Of a stretch of DNA of 64,000 bases, positions 8,727-20,254 are shown in pieces (the first letter of the stretch is position 1; each line of letters opens with the position of its first letter). Position numbers and translations under genes: made by a program. Location of the stretch: contig NZ_CP025249.1 in NCBI RefSeq assembly GCF_009930875.1, forward strand, positions 2,232,001 to 2,296,000, in the 5' to 3' direction. Source of the stretch: Actinomyces sp. 432 (GTDB lineage: Bacteria > Actinomycetota > Actinomycetes > Actinomycetales > Actinomycetaceae). The notes under the pieces were generated by a model. It worked only from the letters and a program-made list of their open reading frames with translations. It did no database searches and had not been told where the DNA came from.

Positions 8727-9886
8727 CGGCGCGCCTCTTCCCGGCGCCTGCGCTCCAGGGCGTCCACCAGCGGGGCCACGGCCTGTTCGGGGACGAATGC
8801 CGCCGCGGCCGCTGCGGCCCGCGCACGTGCGTCGCGCAGGGCCGCCGGGTCGGTTGCCAGATGCTGCAGGGCGTCCGCCAGCGCACGGGAATCACCCGGC
8901 GGCACGAAGACGGCGCCGTCACCGAGCACTCGCCGCTGCGGGGCGGTGTCGGAGGTGACGACGGCGCAGCCGGCCGCAAGCCCCTGGTAGACCTTGTTCG
9001 GTACGACGTCGAGCGCCTTGTCGGTGGTGCCGACGATGCCGAGGCACACGTCGTGCTCGGCCACTACGCGGGGCAGCTCGGCGGAGTCCACCCAGTCGCG
9101 CCACTGAACCGCCTGCGCGGCCGGGGAGCCGGCCAGAATCTGCTCGCATTCGGCGCGTTCCTGCCCCGCTCCGATCAGCAGGGCGCGTACCGGGGCGCCG
9201 CGCTCGGCGAGCAGGCGCAGAGCCTGGGCAATAACGGGGGCTCCCTGAAGCGGGGTGAACAGCCCGAAGAAGACCACGGTGAGCGGACGTTCCGCGTCTC
9301 GTGCACCGTCGTCGTCGGCGCGCGCGGCAGCCGCGGCCTCCCCGGCCCCGTACCAGGACCTGGGGGCCCCGACCGGCACAATCACTCCGCGGTCGGCGAT
9401 GGAGCCATCAAGCTTGGCGGCGTGCTCGCCGGTGTCCAGGACCACCACGTCGGCGCAGTGCGTAGCCATCCGGTCCAGGACGGACAGAAGCCTCGCCTTG
9501 GCACCGTCCTCGCCACGGTCGCGGGCGGTGCCGGAGGCGAAGATCAGGTGGTCCAGGATGATCGTTGTGCGCGGGTAGAGCAGGCGGGCCAGCAGCACGT
9601 CGAAATGGCCCATGTAGCCCACGAGCAGGGCGTCCGGCTTGCGGGAGCCGCGGAAGCGACGGCTGCCGGCCGCCAGGCGGGACCAGCGCGAGGCCAGCCG
9701 CCCGCCGAGGACGGGCAGGCGCCACGGCTGCTTGAGCATCGCGACCCGATCTGCGGTGCTCAGACCCAACGGCTCATCCAGCTCCCGGACCACATTGCCG
9801 GGGGTGCGCCGCAGTCCCTCCAGCAGCACCTCCACACGCGGGTGCGCCGCGGTGTCGTAGGTGCCGAAGCCAAGAATCCTGCGCAT
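8723..9886 (-). CDS. family 4 glycosyltransferase
   Basis: The protein has 387 aa from ATG 9886. The N-terminal Rossmann half reads MRRILGFGTYDTAAHPRVEV. The C-terminal donor-binding half contains VVFFGLFTPLQGAPVIAQAL, LLIGAGQERAEC, and the GT4 tail VPNKVYQGLAAGCAVVTSD with the following GAVFVPPGD. Retaining cytoplasmic enzymes of this family add sugars to lipid-linked precursors. It is 3 bp from the upstream GT2 gene and overlaps the downstream flippase gene by 4 bp. The donor cannot be told from sequence. Confidence 0.87.
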   Translation of the reverse strand: MRRILGFGTYDTAAHPRVEVLLEGLRRTPGNVVRELDEPLGLSTADRVAMLKQPWRLPVLGGRLASRWSRLAAGSRRFRGSRKPDALLVGYMGHFDVLLARLLYPRTTIILDHLIFASGTARDRGEDGAKARLLSVLDRMATHCADVVVLDTGEHAAKLDGSIADRGVIVPVGAPRSWYGAGEAAAAARADDDGARDAERPLTVVFFGLFTPLQGAPVIAQALRLLAERGAPVRALLIGAGQERAECEQILAGSPAAQAVQWRDWVDSAELPRVVAEHDVCLGIVGTTDKALDVVPNKVYQGLAAGCAVVTSDTAPQRRVLGDGAVFVPPGDSRALADALQHLATDPAALRDARARAAAAAAAFVPEQAVAPLVDALERRRREEARR

Positions 9887-9889
9887 GCC

Positions 9890-10918
9890 TCAGTCTTCCC
9901 GGCTGTAGGCGGGATCGGCCCCGGAGGGGCGGCCGGAGACCAGGGCGGCACGGATACCGGGGATCTGCGTGTGGTCCACCCGCCCGTACTCGATGTTCTT
10001 CACCCGTTCCAGGGTCTCCTCGATCAGCACCCGGTTGGTGCGCTGCAAATCGGCGATCACCAGCAGAGCCACGCTCAGCAGGGCCGCTACCAGCATGGTG
10101 GTGCCGAAGACCAGGGACTGGATATGGCCGCCGGCGGTGCCCATGCACCACAGGATGAAGAAGCGGATGAACGGAATCGCCCCGATAACCGCGAACAGTG
10201 CGGCCAGCCAGCCCAGCACCACGTGCGGCTTGAACATCAGGTAGGAGCGGGTGATGGCCCCACCGGACTTGGCCATGTGCTGGAAGATGTTGTTGAACAG
10301 GCGGGACTCACGCGTCTTGGGGTTGGTGGTGATGGGCACCGAGGCGATGCGCAGCCGCTTGTTGCCTGCCTGGATGATCGTCTCCATGCAGTAGGAGAAC
10401 TGGGTGATGACGTTGAGCTTGAGCAGGGCGTTCTTGGAGTAGGCGCGGAAGCCGGAGGCGGCGTCAGGCAGGCGGGTGCCGGCCGCGTAGTTGACCACCT
10501 GGGAGCCGAAGTGCTGCATGCGCTTCTTGAACCAGGAGAAGTGCGCGATCCTGGCGGTCTGCCGATCGGCAATGGCGATGTCCGCCTCGCCGCGCACCAC
10601 CGGGGCCACCAGCTCTCCGATGTACTCCTGCTTGTACTGGTTGTCGCCGTCGGTGTTGACCACGATGTCGGCGCCGTGCGCCAGGGCGTAGTCAACGCCG
10701 TCGCGGAAGGAGCGGGCCAGGCCCATGTTGCGGGCGTGGCGCACGAAGTGCTTGACCCCGTGCTCCCGAGCAACTTCCACGGTGCGGTCGGTGGAGCCGT
10801 CGTCGATCACGAGGATCTCGACCTGATCGACTCCCTCGATCTGGCGGGGGATCGTGTCCAGGACCATGCCCAGCGTCCCCTCCTCGTTGAGGCAGGGGAC
10901 CTGCACGAACAGTTTCAT
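9890..10918 (-). CDS. family 2 glycosyltransferase, DPM1/GtrB-like
   Basis: The protein has 342 aa from ATG 10918. The GT-A domain shows VQVPCLNEEGTLGMVL, VIDDGSTDRT at about 37-46, ARNMGLARSFRDGVDYAL and the metal site NTDGDNQY at about 88-95. A later GFRAYSKNALL matches polyprenyl-phosphate mannosyl- or glucosyltransferases. Two C-terminal membrane spans (about residues 233-260 and 268-292) fit the GtrB/DPM architecture. It should make a polyprenyl-phosphate-linked sugar used by GT-C enzymes such as the nearby DUF2142 and DUF6541 proteins. It is first in a tight run of four minus-strand genes. Confidence 0.88.
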   Translation of the reverse strand: MKLFVQVPCLNEEGTLGMVLDTIPRQIEGVDQVEILVIDDGSTDRTVEVAREHGVKHFVRHARNMGLARSFRDGVDYALAHGADIVVNTDGDNQYKQEYIGELVAPVVRGEADIAIADRQTARIAHFSWFKKRMQHFGSQVVNYAAGTRLPDAASGFRAYSKNALLKLNVITQFSYCMETIIQAGNKRLRIASVPITTNPKTRESRLFNNIFQHMAKSGGAITRSYLMFKPHVVLGWLAALFAVIGAIPFIRFFILWCMGTAGGHIQSLVFGTTMLVAALLSVALLVIADLQRTNRVLIEETLERVKNIEYGRVDHTQIPGIRAALVSGRPSGADPAYSRED

Positions 10919-11032
10919 CAGCTTCCTTCTCGGATGGGCGCACCACCCCCGGGGCGCGAGGCGGCAATGGCTGGAGCTAGCCTACAAGCCGTTGCGGACG
11001 CCCCGCCCGCCGGGAGTGGTCCTCCCCGCTGT

Positions 11033-13251
11033 TCAGCGCACCACTCCCAAGGTGTCCCTGCCGTCGCCGTTCCAGTCGCCGACGATGGCCTGGTCCCCGC
11101 TGCGGCCGTAGGTCTGCACGGTATCCGCGACGCCGCTGGACAGGGAGTTACGTACGTAGTAGCTGGCGCCGCGGCGCACGGCGAGGGTGTCCCTGCCGTC
11201 CCCGTTCCAGTCGCCCGCATACACCGCATCGGTGGCCCTGCCGTAGATGACGACGCGATCCGCCTTGCCGCCGGCCAGGGAGTTCTTGATGTGGAACTCG
11301 GCGCCGCGGCGCACGGCGAGGGTGTCCCTGCCGTCCCCGTTCCAGTCGCCGACGACGACCTCGTCCGCGGCGGTGCCGTAGGTCACCACCTTGTCCGCTC
11401 CCCCGCCGTACATGGAGTTCTTGAAGTAGTAGGTATTGCCGCGGCGTACCGCCAGCGTGTCGGTGCCGTTGCCGTCCCAGTCCCGACGAGTACCTGGTCG
11501 GTATCCCTGCCGTAGGTGAAGGTACGCAGACTGGCGCCGGAGGTGTTGGTGTTGCGGAAGCCGTAGGCGGCGCCGTTGCGCACGCCCGTGGTGTCCACGC
11601 CGTCGCCGTTCCAGTCGCCCGCGAGAACACTTGTGGCCGGCGTGGTGTAAGTGAACACGATGTTGGCACCGGCCGACCAGGAGTCATTGAGGTAGACCTG
11701 GTGGGTGCGGGCGCCGTTGCCCGCCGTTGCCGATCCCGTGGGCGATCCCGTGGGCGAGGTCTGGGCGCTCGTGCCCTTGACCTGGTTCTGTGCGGTCGAG
11801 CGGATCTGCCCGAGCTTGGAGTAGCCGACGTCACCGGGGCAGGTGGTGTAGCCGACGTCGCGGTGCCCGGAGATAACCGGCAGGGAGATGGTCTGTCCGG
11901 CGGAGTACTTCTCCGTGGACTTGAAGGTGAAGGATGCGGAGCCGGCGGCATTCGTGACCCCGGCCCGCTTCAGGAACCAGCCGGCCATCTTGCCGACGTT
12001 GGTGAGCTGGGTGGCTCCAGGGGAGACGCTGGTGTACGTGCCCATCATGGAGATGCCCATGGTGCCGGTGTTGGCGCCGTAGGCGTGGGCACCCACCACC
12101 ATCTTACCGGCGGCGGCCCCCGTGGAGCCGTAGCGGCCCTCGAAGACCTGCCCGTACTTGTCCACCAGGAAGTTGTAGCCGATGTCGCCCCAGCCCAGGG
12201 TGACGGCGTGGTAGTAGTAGATGCCGTTCACAATCGAGGCGGACTGGCTCGCGGTGTAGTTGTTCGTCCCCGCGGTGTGGTGGACGATCACGTGCTTGGC
12301 GGCGGCGTATGTGGGAGACCAGCTCATATAGGCGGAGTTGGCGCCCCACTCCGAGCGAGTTGTCACCGCGACGGGCAGGCCGCCCGCAGTGGTGGTGGTC
12401 TCCAGGGCCGCCTGCAGGTCCGGGCCGAGCGAGGTTCCGCCGGCCGCGCCGGAGCCACCCGTCGCGGAGTCCGAGCTCTCCGGGTCGGACTCCTCCGCAT
12501 CGGTGGCGGGAGCGCCCGTGGGCTGCGCCGTGGCGTCGGCGGTGGGCGCGCCGAGTCCGCCCGCCGGCTCCTCCTCGGGATCCTCAGGGGTGGCCACTGC
12601 GGTGGGCTCAGCGTCGGCCGCGCTCAGTTCCGCCGGGTCAAGCACCTCCTCGCCTGCGGGCCGCCCGGGGATGAGCGCGAGCTGGAGTCCGGCGGGAAGG
12701 GCCTGCGCGTCACCGACCACGCTGGCCTGGACGGCGTCGGCGCCGCCGGTGCTGAACTCCTCGGTTCCGGCCACGCCCGCGGCGTCGTCGCGGCCGGCGC
12801 CGGAGGCCTCGTTCAGGTACCAGTCGGACCAGACCCCGCCCTCGCGTACGCGCAGGTAGACGCTCAGTCCCGCGGGCAGCTCGTCGGCGCCGGTCCAGGT
12901 AAAGCCGGCTACCAGGAAGTCATCCACCTCCAGGGGCTCGGTAAGTAGTAGGGCGTCCGCCTCCGGATCCACGCCACCCGCTGTCCCCACTGTGGCCGCC
13001 CTGGCTACGGCGGCCAGCCGCGGCGCGATTCCCGGGTTGACGCCGGTGCCGCCGCTGGTACCGGCCGATGCCGTGTCCAGCAGGCCGGCCTCGGCCACCT
13101 CGGTCGCCTCGCCTGCGGAGGTGGTCAGCTCGAGCAGCTGCACGGGGGCGGCCTGCGTAGCGGTTTCGGCGACCGCAGGGGTCGCGGGTATGAGCCCGGC
13201 CGCCAGCAGAGGTAACACCGCTGTCAGTCCGAGGAGTCGTGGGGCTCTCAT
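11033..13251 (-). pseudogene. secreted N-acetylmuramoyl-L-alanine amidase with FG-GAP repeats, frameshifted
   Basis: The start is ATG 13251 after a GAAAGGA box. A signal peptide is followed by an acidic Ala/Glu/Pro-rich linker (about residues 210-290). The amidase_2/PGRP domain comes next (TRSEWGAN, HVIVHHTAGTNNY, GYNFLVDKYGQVFEGRYG, ISGHRDVGYTTCPGD), where the His residues and Cys fit the zinc site. Five C-terminal repeats of about 45 aa carry GDWNGDGxDTLAVRRG. The frame breaks at the G3 run at 11482-11484; one more G restores VLVGDWDGNG and a 739-aa protein. It should cleave peptidoglycan stem peptides; the repeats may bind wall glycan. Probably intact in vivo. Confidence 0.88.
11165..11350 (-). 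repeat. identical 51-bp repeats within FG-GAP coding region
   Basis: Positions 11165-11215 and 11300-11350 are identical over 51 bp, offset by 135 bp (45 codons, one FG-GAP unit). They encode the GDWNGDGRDTLAVRRGA stretch. Identity at nucleotide level, including third positions, points to recent duplication or gene conversion. Repeat number could therefore change by recombination without breaking frame. Confidence 0.9.
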
Positions 13252-14606
<1,355 letters not shown>

Positions 14607-14658
14607 GCGCGCCTGCGAGCGTCCCGCGGGCGGGTTGGCCGGTCTTGGGGGCTCACTC

Positions 14659-16737
14659 TCACTCGGCGTCGCAGGCGGTAATGCGCCACAGCGTCGCGCT
14701 GTTCTGTGAGTCCACTTCCTCCAGCGCGCTGCGCGGCACCCGAGCCAGCGCCTCTCCCCACAGGGGCTTACGCACACCCCCGGTAAGTCCATCAGGCTCG
14801 GCGTCGTCGCTGTAGTAGTACTCGACGCCGTACCGGTTCAGGATCTCGCATACGCGCGGGTCGGTCTCAATCTGGTCGGCGTTCTCCCCGAGCCACCGCA
14901 GTTCCGCGGTCGAGGGCCGCGGGCGGGAGGGGTAGAGCACCTTCGTCCCGGTGACGCTCCACAGGTATGCGCTGCCGTTGGAGGGATCCCCCAGGACGAC
15001 GGCGTCGTCGGGGAGCGCGCCGCCGATGCGACGAATGAAGTCGAGCTCACCGGCGGAGAGCATGGCGCCGTAGGAGATGCGCTCCGGGTCGTGAATCGCC
15101 TCAAGCAGTTCTGCGCGCAGACCCCAGCGCCAGCCCGGGGCAGCAAGTAGGGAGATGACCAGCAGCGTCGCCGGGACGTGCTGCCGCACCAGCGTAAGCC
15201 CGCGCCCAACCGCGCTGGCAGGTGCGCCTTTCGCCGCGCCCCAGCGCCGCTGCGCCTGCTGAATGCCGAAGGCCGCGAGCACCAGTACTCCCAGCGTCAG
15301 CAGGGGCATGATCCGGGCCCGCTGGGTATACCAGGGGCCGGCGAGGGCGCGCAGCGGCCATGCGGGGCCGGAGGCGAGCAGCAGTAACAGCAGGGAGATT
15401 CCCGTTCCCACTGCCCAGGCGCGCACGCTCGTGTCCCGGCGCCACGCCGCGGCTCCCCATACCGCTAGGGCGAAGACGAGGGCGTTGCCCGGTATCCAGG
15501 GCGTGAAGGTGGCCAGGAGGGGGTGGTCGGTTACTACGGCGAACAGGGTCTCCCAGATGTTCCCGGCTGCACGGGGGTAGTTGAACACTGCGGCAAGAGG
15601 TCGGCGCATGGTCCACGCCCCACCGGCCAGGAGGAGCAGTAGCAGCGCCCCCGAGGCGGCGATGGCCACCCGCACGCCCACTCCCCTGCGCCATACGCTC
15701 CGCCATGCCGGGACTCCGGCCGCCACAACCACGGGCAGGCCGAGCACCGCCAGGTTGAACACGGCCGCACCGTGGGCGATCAGTACACCGAGGCAGGCCC
15801 CCAGGGCCAGTATCCAGGCGGCGGTACGCTCCCTCGCACCCACCTTGCCCGACCGCACTGCGCGTACAAGCAGCGCCAGCGCGCCGGGGAGCATCACCAC
15901 TGACATGCCGTAGGGCCACACGCTGGTGAGCAGCAGAAGCGGCGACACCACGGAGCCTGACAGGGCGGTGCCGACCGCGAGGACCGAGCCGGCTCCGGGA
16001 AGGACTTCGCGCAGTAGCGCCGCCACGCCCAGCGGCCACACCAGCGCGGCGAGGACCACCACCAGCAGGTTCGCCCCGGTGATGACGTCGCCAGGCAGCA
16101 GCGCGGCAACCGCGTGCCATCCGGTCGGGTAGTACACCGCAGTGCCGCCATACATCGGTGCCAGTCCGCCTAGAAATGACGCCGTCCCGGTCTCCCGCAC
16201 GTAGGCGGTCGCGGAAAGGTGGAATACGGCGTCCGAGGCCTGGGCGGGGTTGTCCCAGGATCCCGTGCCCAGGGCCGTCGGGATGGCGGTGAGGCCTCCC
16301 GCCAGGGTGATGGCGGCTAGGAGCAGCAGCCGCTCGCGCCGCGGCAGGCGGTCCCGGTCCAGGGTGTCCGTCCCCCTGGTATCCCGGCTCGTGATGGTGA
16401 CGGGCAGCGGCAGGCGTCTGAGCGCCAGGCCGACGGCACAGGCGGACGCGAGCAGCAGCATCGGCCAGCCGGTCAGCAAGGCAGTGGGCTCCCAGCGCTG
16501 CCCCGTGCGCTGGGCGAGCAGCGTCGCCGTCCCCAGTACGCCGAGAGTCAGCGACGGTGCGCTTCCGACTGCGGTTACGCCTCTCGCGCCCCAGCTGCGC
16601 GCCAATAGCCAGCCCGGTACCAGTAGCAATGCCGCCGCGGCTGCCGCAGTCACGGGTGCCGACGCGCTCGAGACTGCGACCGCGGCGGGCACGGGCACGA
16701 CCGCTGTAGGCGCGGATGGCAGTAGGTTCATACTCAT
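14659..16737 (-). CDS. DUF6541-type polytopic membrane protein A
   Basis: The protein has 692 aa from ATG 16737 (ATG 16731 also possible; no strong SD). About twelve or more membrane segments. An early outer loop holds the motif SDAVFH at about 168-173, then YYPTGWHA at 202-209, as in GT-C enzymes. The C-terminal outer domain has VLGDPSNGSAY, ETDPRVCEILNRYGVEYYY and a final LWRITAC. The same order of motifs recurs in the genes at 16758-18719 and 25867-27993. It probably transfers or polymerises polyprenyl-linked sugars outside the membrane; substrate unknown. It lies 20 bp after the next paralogue in the same direction. Confidence 0.75.
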   Translation of the reverse strand: MSMNLLPSAPTAVVPVPAAVAVSSASAPVTAAAAAALLLVPGWLLARSWGARGVTAVGSAPSLTLGVLGTATLLAQRTGQRWEPTALLTGWPMLLLASACAVGLALRRLPLPVTITSRDTRGTDTLDRDRLPRRERLLLLAAITLAGGLTAIPTALGTGSWDNPAQASDAVFHLSATAYVRETGTASFLGGLAPMYGGTAVYYPTGWHAVAALLPGDVITGANLLVVVLAALVWPLGVAALLREVLPGAGSVLAVGTALSGSVVSPLLLLTSVWPYGMSVVMLPGALALLVRAVRSGKVGARERTAAWILALGACLGVLIAHGAAVFNLAVLGLPVVVAAGVPAWRSVWRRGVGVRVAIAASGALLLLLLAGGAWTMRRPLAAVFNYPRAAGNIWETLFAVVTDHPLLATFTPWIPGNALVFALAVWGAAAWRRDTSVRAWAVGTGISLLLLLLASGPAWPLRALAGPWYTQRARIMPLLTLGVLVLAAFGIQQAQRRWGAAKGAPASAVGRGLTLVRQHVPATLLVISLLAAPGWRWGLRAELLEAIHDPERISYGAMLSAGELDFIRRIGGALPDDAVVLGDPSNGSAYLWSVTGTKVLYPSRPRPSTAELRWLGENADQIETDPRVCEILNRYGVEYYYSDDAEPDGLTGGVRKPLWGEALARVPRSALEEVDSQNSATLWRITACDAE

Positions 16738-16757
16738 CCCGGTTGCTGCTGGCAGCC

Positions 16758-18719
16758 TCAGTCGCAGGCGGTTAGCCGATACAGGTGCGCCGTGTCCAGT
16801 ACTGCCACGAGCTCGAACCCGGCGGTCAAGTCTACCTCATCGTATCCGGGGAAGCGCATCCACCGCTCCAGATCGGAGATGTCCGAGTCCTCGTAGTAGT
16901 ACGGCGTACCGCCGATCCGGCGGACGATTTCACACACCCGCGGATTGGTGTCGATCTCATCAAAGTGCTTGGCGATGAACTTCTCATCGGGGGTGCCGGC
17001 CGGACTCCACGAGCGGTGCACGCTGGTCGCCGGGGTCAGGACGGGGATTAGGCCCGCGCCGGACTGCGGAAAGCCGTAGACGACGGCGTCGTCAGGCAGC
17101 TGCGCACCAACGGCTTCCATGCGTAGCGCCTCGGCATCGGTCACCCACGGCGGGTGAATCAGGTAGACGTAGCCCCGGGTCGTCAGCTGGCGGAAGACAC
17201 CGGTGTTGGGCGCGCACACTCCCAGGAGCAGGGCCAGGGCCACGGCCCCCGCAACCGGTCCGGCGATCCGGCGTGCCAGTGCTGACCGCTGCGGCCGACG
17301 CAGCAGTCCGTGCAGCCACAGCACGACTGCCTCTAGGCCGAGCGCGCCGAAGAACGCCAAGGGGATCACCTCCAGCGCGAGGAATCGGGGGTAGTCCCGC
17401 CACCATCCTCCGACCAGGGCCCACCATGGTCCTTCCGGAAGCCCGGTGATCCACACGCACAGCACCGCAGCCGCCAGAGCCGCCGTCGGCACCTGCCCCA
17501 CCCTACGGCGGAACAGTATTAGGCCGATAAACCCCATGACGGCCAAGGGCAGGTACGCCGCCGGGGCGAGTGGCACTGGGGAGACTTTCGCCACCACGTC
17601 GTTGAGCAGCACGGGCGCGAGGAATCGCGACCATAAGGGGATCTGTCCGCGGTCGAAGGAGCCCATGGCCTGCAGCGTGGGGATTCGCGTCATCAGTATC
17701 AGAGGCAGGCAGGCGACCAGGGCCAGAACGAAGACCGCGGCCAGGCGCAGGGGCCCGCGCGAGATGCTGCGCGCGCGTGGGGCGAGCCGCATGAAGCCCA
17801 GTAGGCAGCCGACCTCCACCGCCCATTGGCCGGCCCCGGGGCTGGCAAGACCGATCCCGAGCACCATTACCGCCACGAGCAGTAGCGCACGCCAGTCCAG
17901 GCGCCTGCGCCAGAGCAGCACAACCGCGGCCAGGGCCGAGGGAACCAGCGCAATCGCGAATGCCCCGGAGGCCTGCGCGCTGAAGGTCAGCATGAGGCCG
18001 GGGAACCAGGGGGCGGCCAACGCGAGCCACGGCGCCGCAATCCGCGCGATGGTACCTCTGCTGGCGGTCGCCGTGAGCATGCCCATGCCCGTGGGGAAGA
18101 GAACGGCGAACAGTGCCACGGCCATGGCATTGAACACGAAGGGCGTGTTGGCAAAGGGTGCCAGGAATACTGAGAACGCGTGCCAGGCGGTGGGGTAGTT
18201 CCCACCCGTCACGGGTATGGCGGCGGTGAGCATGGAGGCGTCACCGCTGCGTTCGATCTCTGCGATGAGGTTCAGCTGCACCATCGCGTCGGTGTTCTGC
18301 AGCAGGGCGTCGGGCCTTCCAACCGCCCTGGCGAAGAGCGCCACCTGCGCTCCCCCCGCGGTGACCGCACCGAAGACCGACGCGGCCAGTGCGCGTGACC
18401 GACGTGCTTGGCAGTCAAAGGCCTCGGCCTCCGGCTGACCCGCGTCTGTGGCTCCCCGCCGTCGGCGCAGGGCCGCCGCCAGGGCGCCGGCACCACAGAT
18501 CGCGGCAAGCAGTGCTACAGCGGTCCGCGCGTCCCACGCGATTCCGAGCCGGGACATGACCACTGTGGCCACGCCCACGATTGCGACCGTTACGGCGGGG
18601 CCGGCGGCGATTGCCAGCGGCCGCTGAGTTCCCGCTCCCGCCAGCAGGGTCGCGCCGGGAACTGCCACCAGCAGGCTTACAACTGCCGCTGCGAGCACCA
18701 AGGTCACCCAGCCCACCAT
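16758..18719 (-). CDS. DUF6541-type polytopic membrane protein B
   Basis: The protein has 653 aa from ATG 18719, with a GAGGAGGAA box just upstream. It is paralogous to its neighbour: QNTDAMV at about 141-147, NYPTAWHA at 174-181, and a C-terminal domain with VYGFPQSGAGL, NPRVCEIVRRIGGTPYYYED and LYRLTAC. Many membrane segments. The His/Asp-bearing outer loop and the conserved C-terminal cysteine pair (VCE and TAC) suggest an extracytoplasmic catalytic or glycan-binding role. Tandem with paralogue A, probably co-transcribed. Confidence 0.75.
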   Translation of the reverse strand: MVGWVTLVLAAAVVSLLVAVPGATLLAGAGTQRPLAIAAGPAVTVAIVGVATVVMSRLGIAWDARTAVALLAAICGAGALAAALRRRRGATDAGQPEAEAFDCQARRSRALAASVFGAVTAGGAQVALFARAVGRPDALLQNTDAMVQLNLIAEIERSGDASMLTAAIPVTGGNYPTAWHAFSVFLAPFANTPFVFNAMAVALFAVLFPTGMGMLTATASRGTIARIAAPWLALAAPWFPGLMLTFSAQASGAFAIALVPSALAAVVLLWRRRLDWRALLLVAVMVLGIGLASPGAGQWAVEVGCLLGFMRLAPRARSISRGPLRLAAVFVLALVACLPLILMTRIPTLQAMGSFDRGQIPLWSRFLAPVLLNDVVAKVSPVPLAPAAYLPLAVMGFIGLILFRRRVGQVPTAALAAAVLCVWITGLPEGPWWALVGGWWRDYPRFLALEVIPLAFFGALGLEAVVLWLHGLLRRPQRSALARRIAGPVAGAVALALLLGVCAPNTGVFRQLTTRGYVYLIHPPWVTDAEALRMEAVGAQLPDDAVVYGFPQSGAGLIPVLTPATSVHRSWSPAGTPDEKFIAKHFDEIDTNPRVCEIVRRIGGTPYYYEDSDISDLERWMRFPGYDEVDLTAGFELVAVLDTAHLYRLTACD

Positions 18720-18751
18720 GGGTATTCCTCCTCGTATGGGAGAACTCGTGC

Positions 18752-18777
18752 CGGTGGGCCCGGGTGCGGGCCCACCG
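18752..18777 (-). terminator. hairpin after the UDP-sugar dehydrogenase
   Basis: Perfect 10-bp arms CGGTGGGCCC (18752-18761) and GGGCCCACCG (18768-18777) with a 6-nt loop. It lies downstream of the dehydrogenase stop at 18857 and ahead of the DUF6541 gene start at 18719. No T-run follows, so it may be a weak or factor-assisted terminator, or separate the two transcripts only partly. Confidence 0.5.
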
Positions 18778-18856
18778 AACCGGAATTCTGAAAGACCGCC
18801 GTAGGGCTCAATGAACCACGCGGTCCACGCCTATGCCGGGCGGCGCATGATGCGGG

Positions 18857-20152
18857 TTACTTGCCCCCGCCGATGGTCAGGCGGGGGGTGCCCGCCCACA
18901 GGGCGGCGTCGGTGGCACGGCGGCCGTCCAGCAGCAGCCGCACGCCGGGCAGGTCCGCGGGGGCGAGGGTGGTGTACTCGGGGTGGTCGGCCTGCACGAT
19001 GGCGACGTCGACGGCGTCGCCGAGGTGGTAGGCGTCCCAGCCGAATCCGGCCAGCTCGGCGTCGGTGTACATGGGGTCGTGCACCAGCACCTGCGCGCCC
19101 TTGGCGCGCAGCGCCTCGACCGTGGGGAACACACCTGAGAAGGCGGTCTCCTTGACTTTGCCGCGGTAGGAGGCGCCCAGCACCACCACGCGCAGGCCCT
19201 TCAGGTCACCCAGCAATTCCTCGGCACGGTCGACCACGTACTGCGGCATGGTCGCGTTGAAGGACCGGGCGGTGCGCACGATCGAGGCGTCCGGGTCGGT
19301 GGACAGGTACAGGCGCGGGTAGACGGGGATGCAGTGGCCGCCCACGGCGATGCCGGGACGGTGGATGTGGGAGTAGGGCTGGGAGTTGCAGGCATCGATG
19401 ACGCGCTGGATGTCGAAGCCGGCCTTGTCCGCATAGACGGCGAACTGGTTGGCCAGGCCGATGTTGACGTCCCGGTAGGTGGTCTCGGCCAGCTTGGCCA
19501 TCTCGGCGGCCTCGGCGGTGCCCATATCCCACACGCCGTTGGGGTGGGGCAGGTCGTCACGCTCGTCAAAGTCGAGTACCTGCTCGTAGAAGCGGATACC
19601 GGCCTCGGTGCCGACCTCGTTCAGGCCGCCGACCAGCTTGGGGTAGCGGCGCAGGTCGGCGAAGACCCGCCCGGTCAGCACGCGCTCGGGGCTGAACACC
19701 AGGTGGAAGTCCTCGCCCTCCTTCAGCCCGCTGATCTCCTCGATCAGCGGCTTCCAGCGCCCGCGGGTGGTGCCCACCGGCAGGGTGGTCTCGTAGGAGA
19801 CCAGGGTGCCGGGTGTCAGGTGCTCGGCCAGGGAGCGGGTGGCGGCGTCCATCCACTCGAAGTCGGGCTCCCAGGTCTCGTCGTTGACGAACAGGGGCAC
19901 CACCAGGACAACGGCGTCGGCGCCGGGGATGGCCTCGGCGTAGTCGGTGGTGGCACGCAACGCCCCGGCGGGCACCAGCTGGGCCAACCGGTCGGCGAGC
20001 TCGGCCTCACCGGGGAAGGGCTCCCGGGCGGCGTTAACGGCCTCGACAGTGACGGGATTCACGTCCACGCCGATGACCTCGTGCCCCTTTCCGGCGTACT
20101 GGACCGCCAGGGGCAGACCGATCTTTCCCAGGGCGACGACGGCGATGCGCAT
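18857..20152 (-). CDS. nucleotide-sugar (UDP-HexNAc) 6-dehydrogenase
   Basis: The protein has 431 aa from ATG 20152, with an AGGAAGGA box upstream; the longer in-frame extension is rejected. N-terminal NAD domain MRIAVVALGKIGLPLAVQYA, then the FSPERVLTGRV segment, and the catalytic Cys274 in GGHCIPVYP. The C-terminal domain has VVVLGASYRGKVKETAFSG. Family members oxidise UDP-GlcNAc or UDP-ManNAc to the uronic acid with two NAD+. With the 2-epimerase at 21.4 kb it could make UDP-ManNAcA (WecBC), or with the trio at 36-38.8 kb a diacetamido uronic acid (WbpA role). Specificity is not decided by sequence. Confidence 0.9.
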   Translation of the reverse strand: MRIAVVALGKIGLPLAVQYAGKGHEVIGVDVNPVTVEAVNAAREPFPGEAELADRLAQLVPAGALRATTDYAEAIPGADAVVLVVPLFVNDETWEPDFEWMDAATRSLAEHLTPGTLVSYETTLPVGTTRGRWKPLIEEISGLKEGEDFHLVFSPERVLTGRVFADLRRYPKLVGGLNEVGTEAGIRFYEQVLDFDERDDLPHPNGVWDMGTAEAAEMAKLAETTYRDVNIGLANQFAVYADKAGFDIQRVIDACNSQPYSHIHRPGIAVGGHCIPVYPRLYLSTDPDASIVRTARSFNATMPQYVVDRAEELLGDLKGLRVVVLGASYRGKVKETAFSGVFPTVEALRAKGAQVLVHDPMYTDAELAGFGWDAYHLGDAVDVAIVQADHPEYTTLAPADLPGVRLLLDGRRATDAALWAGTPRLTIGGGK

Positions 20153-20254
20153 GCGGGTTCCTTCCTCAATCGACCTTTCGGTCCGACCATCGTAAGTCAT
20201 CCCAGTCACGCGTATCGACCGGCAAGCGTGAGACGCCTGCCCTAAGATGCCTTT

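Noticed and set aside
8861..11515. Very long plus-strand ORF (884 codons)
   Set aside because: It lies antisense to GT4, GT2 and amidase genes with clear motifs; its translation is low-complexity Gly/Val/Asp/His typical of an antisense frame in high-GC DNA.
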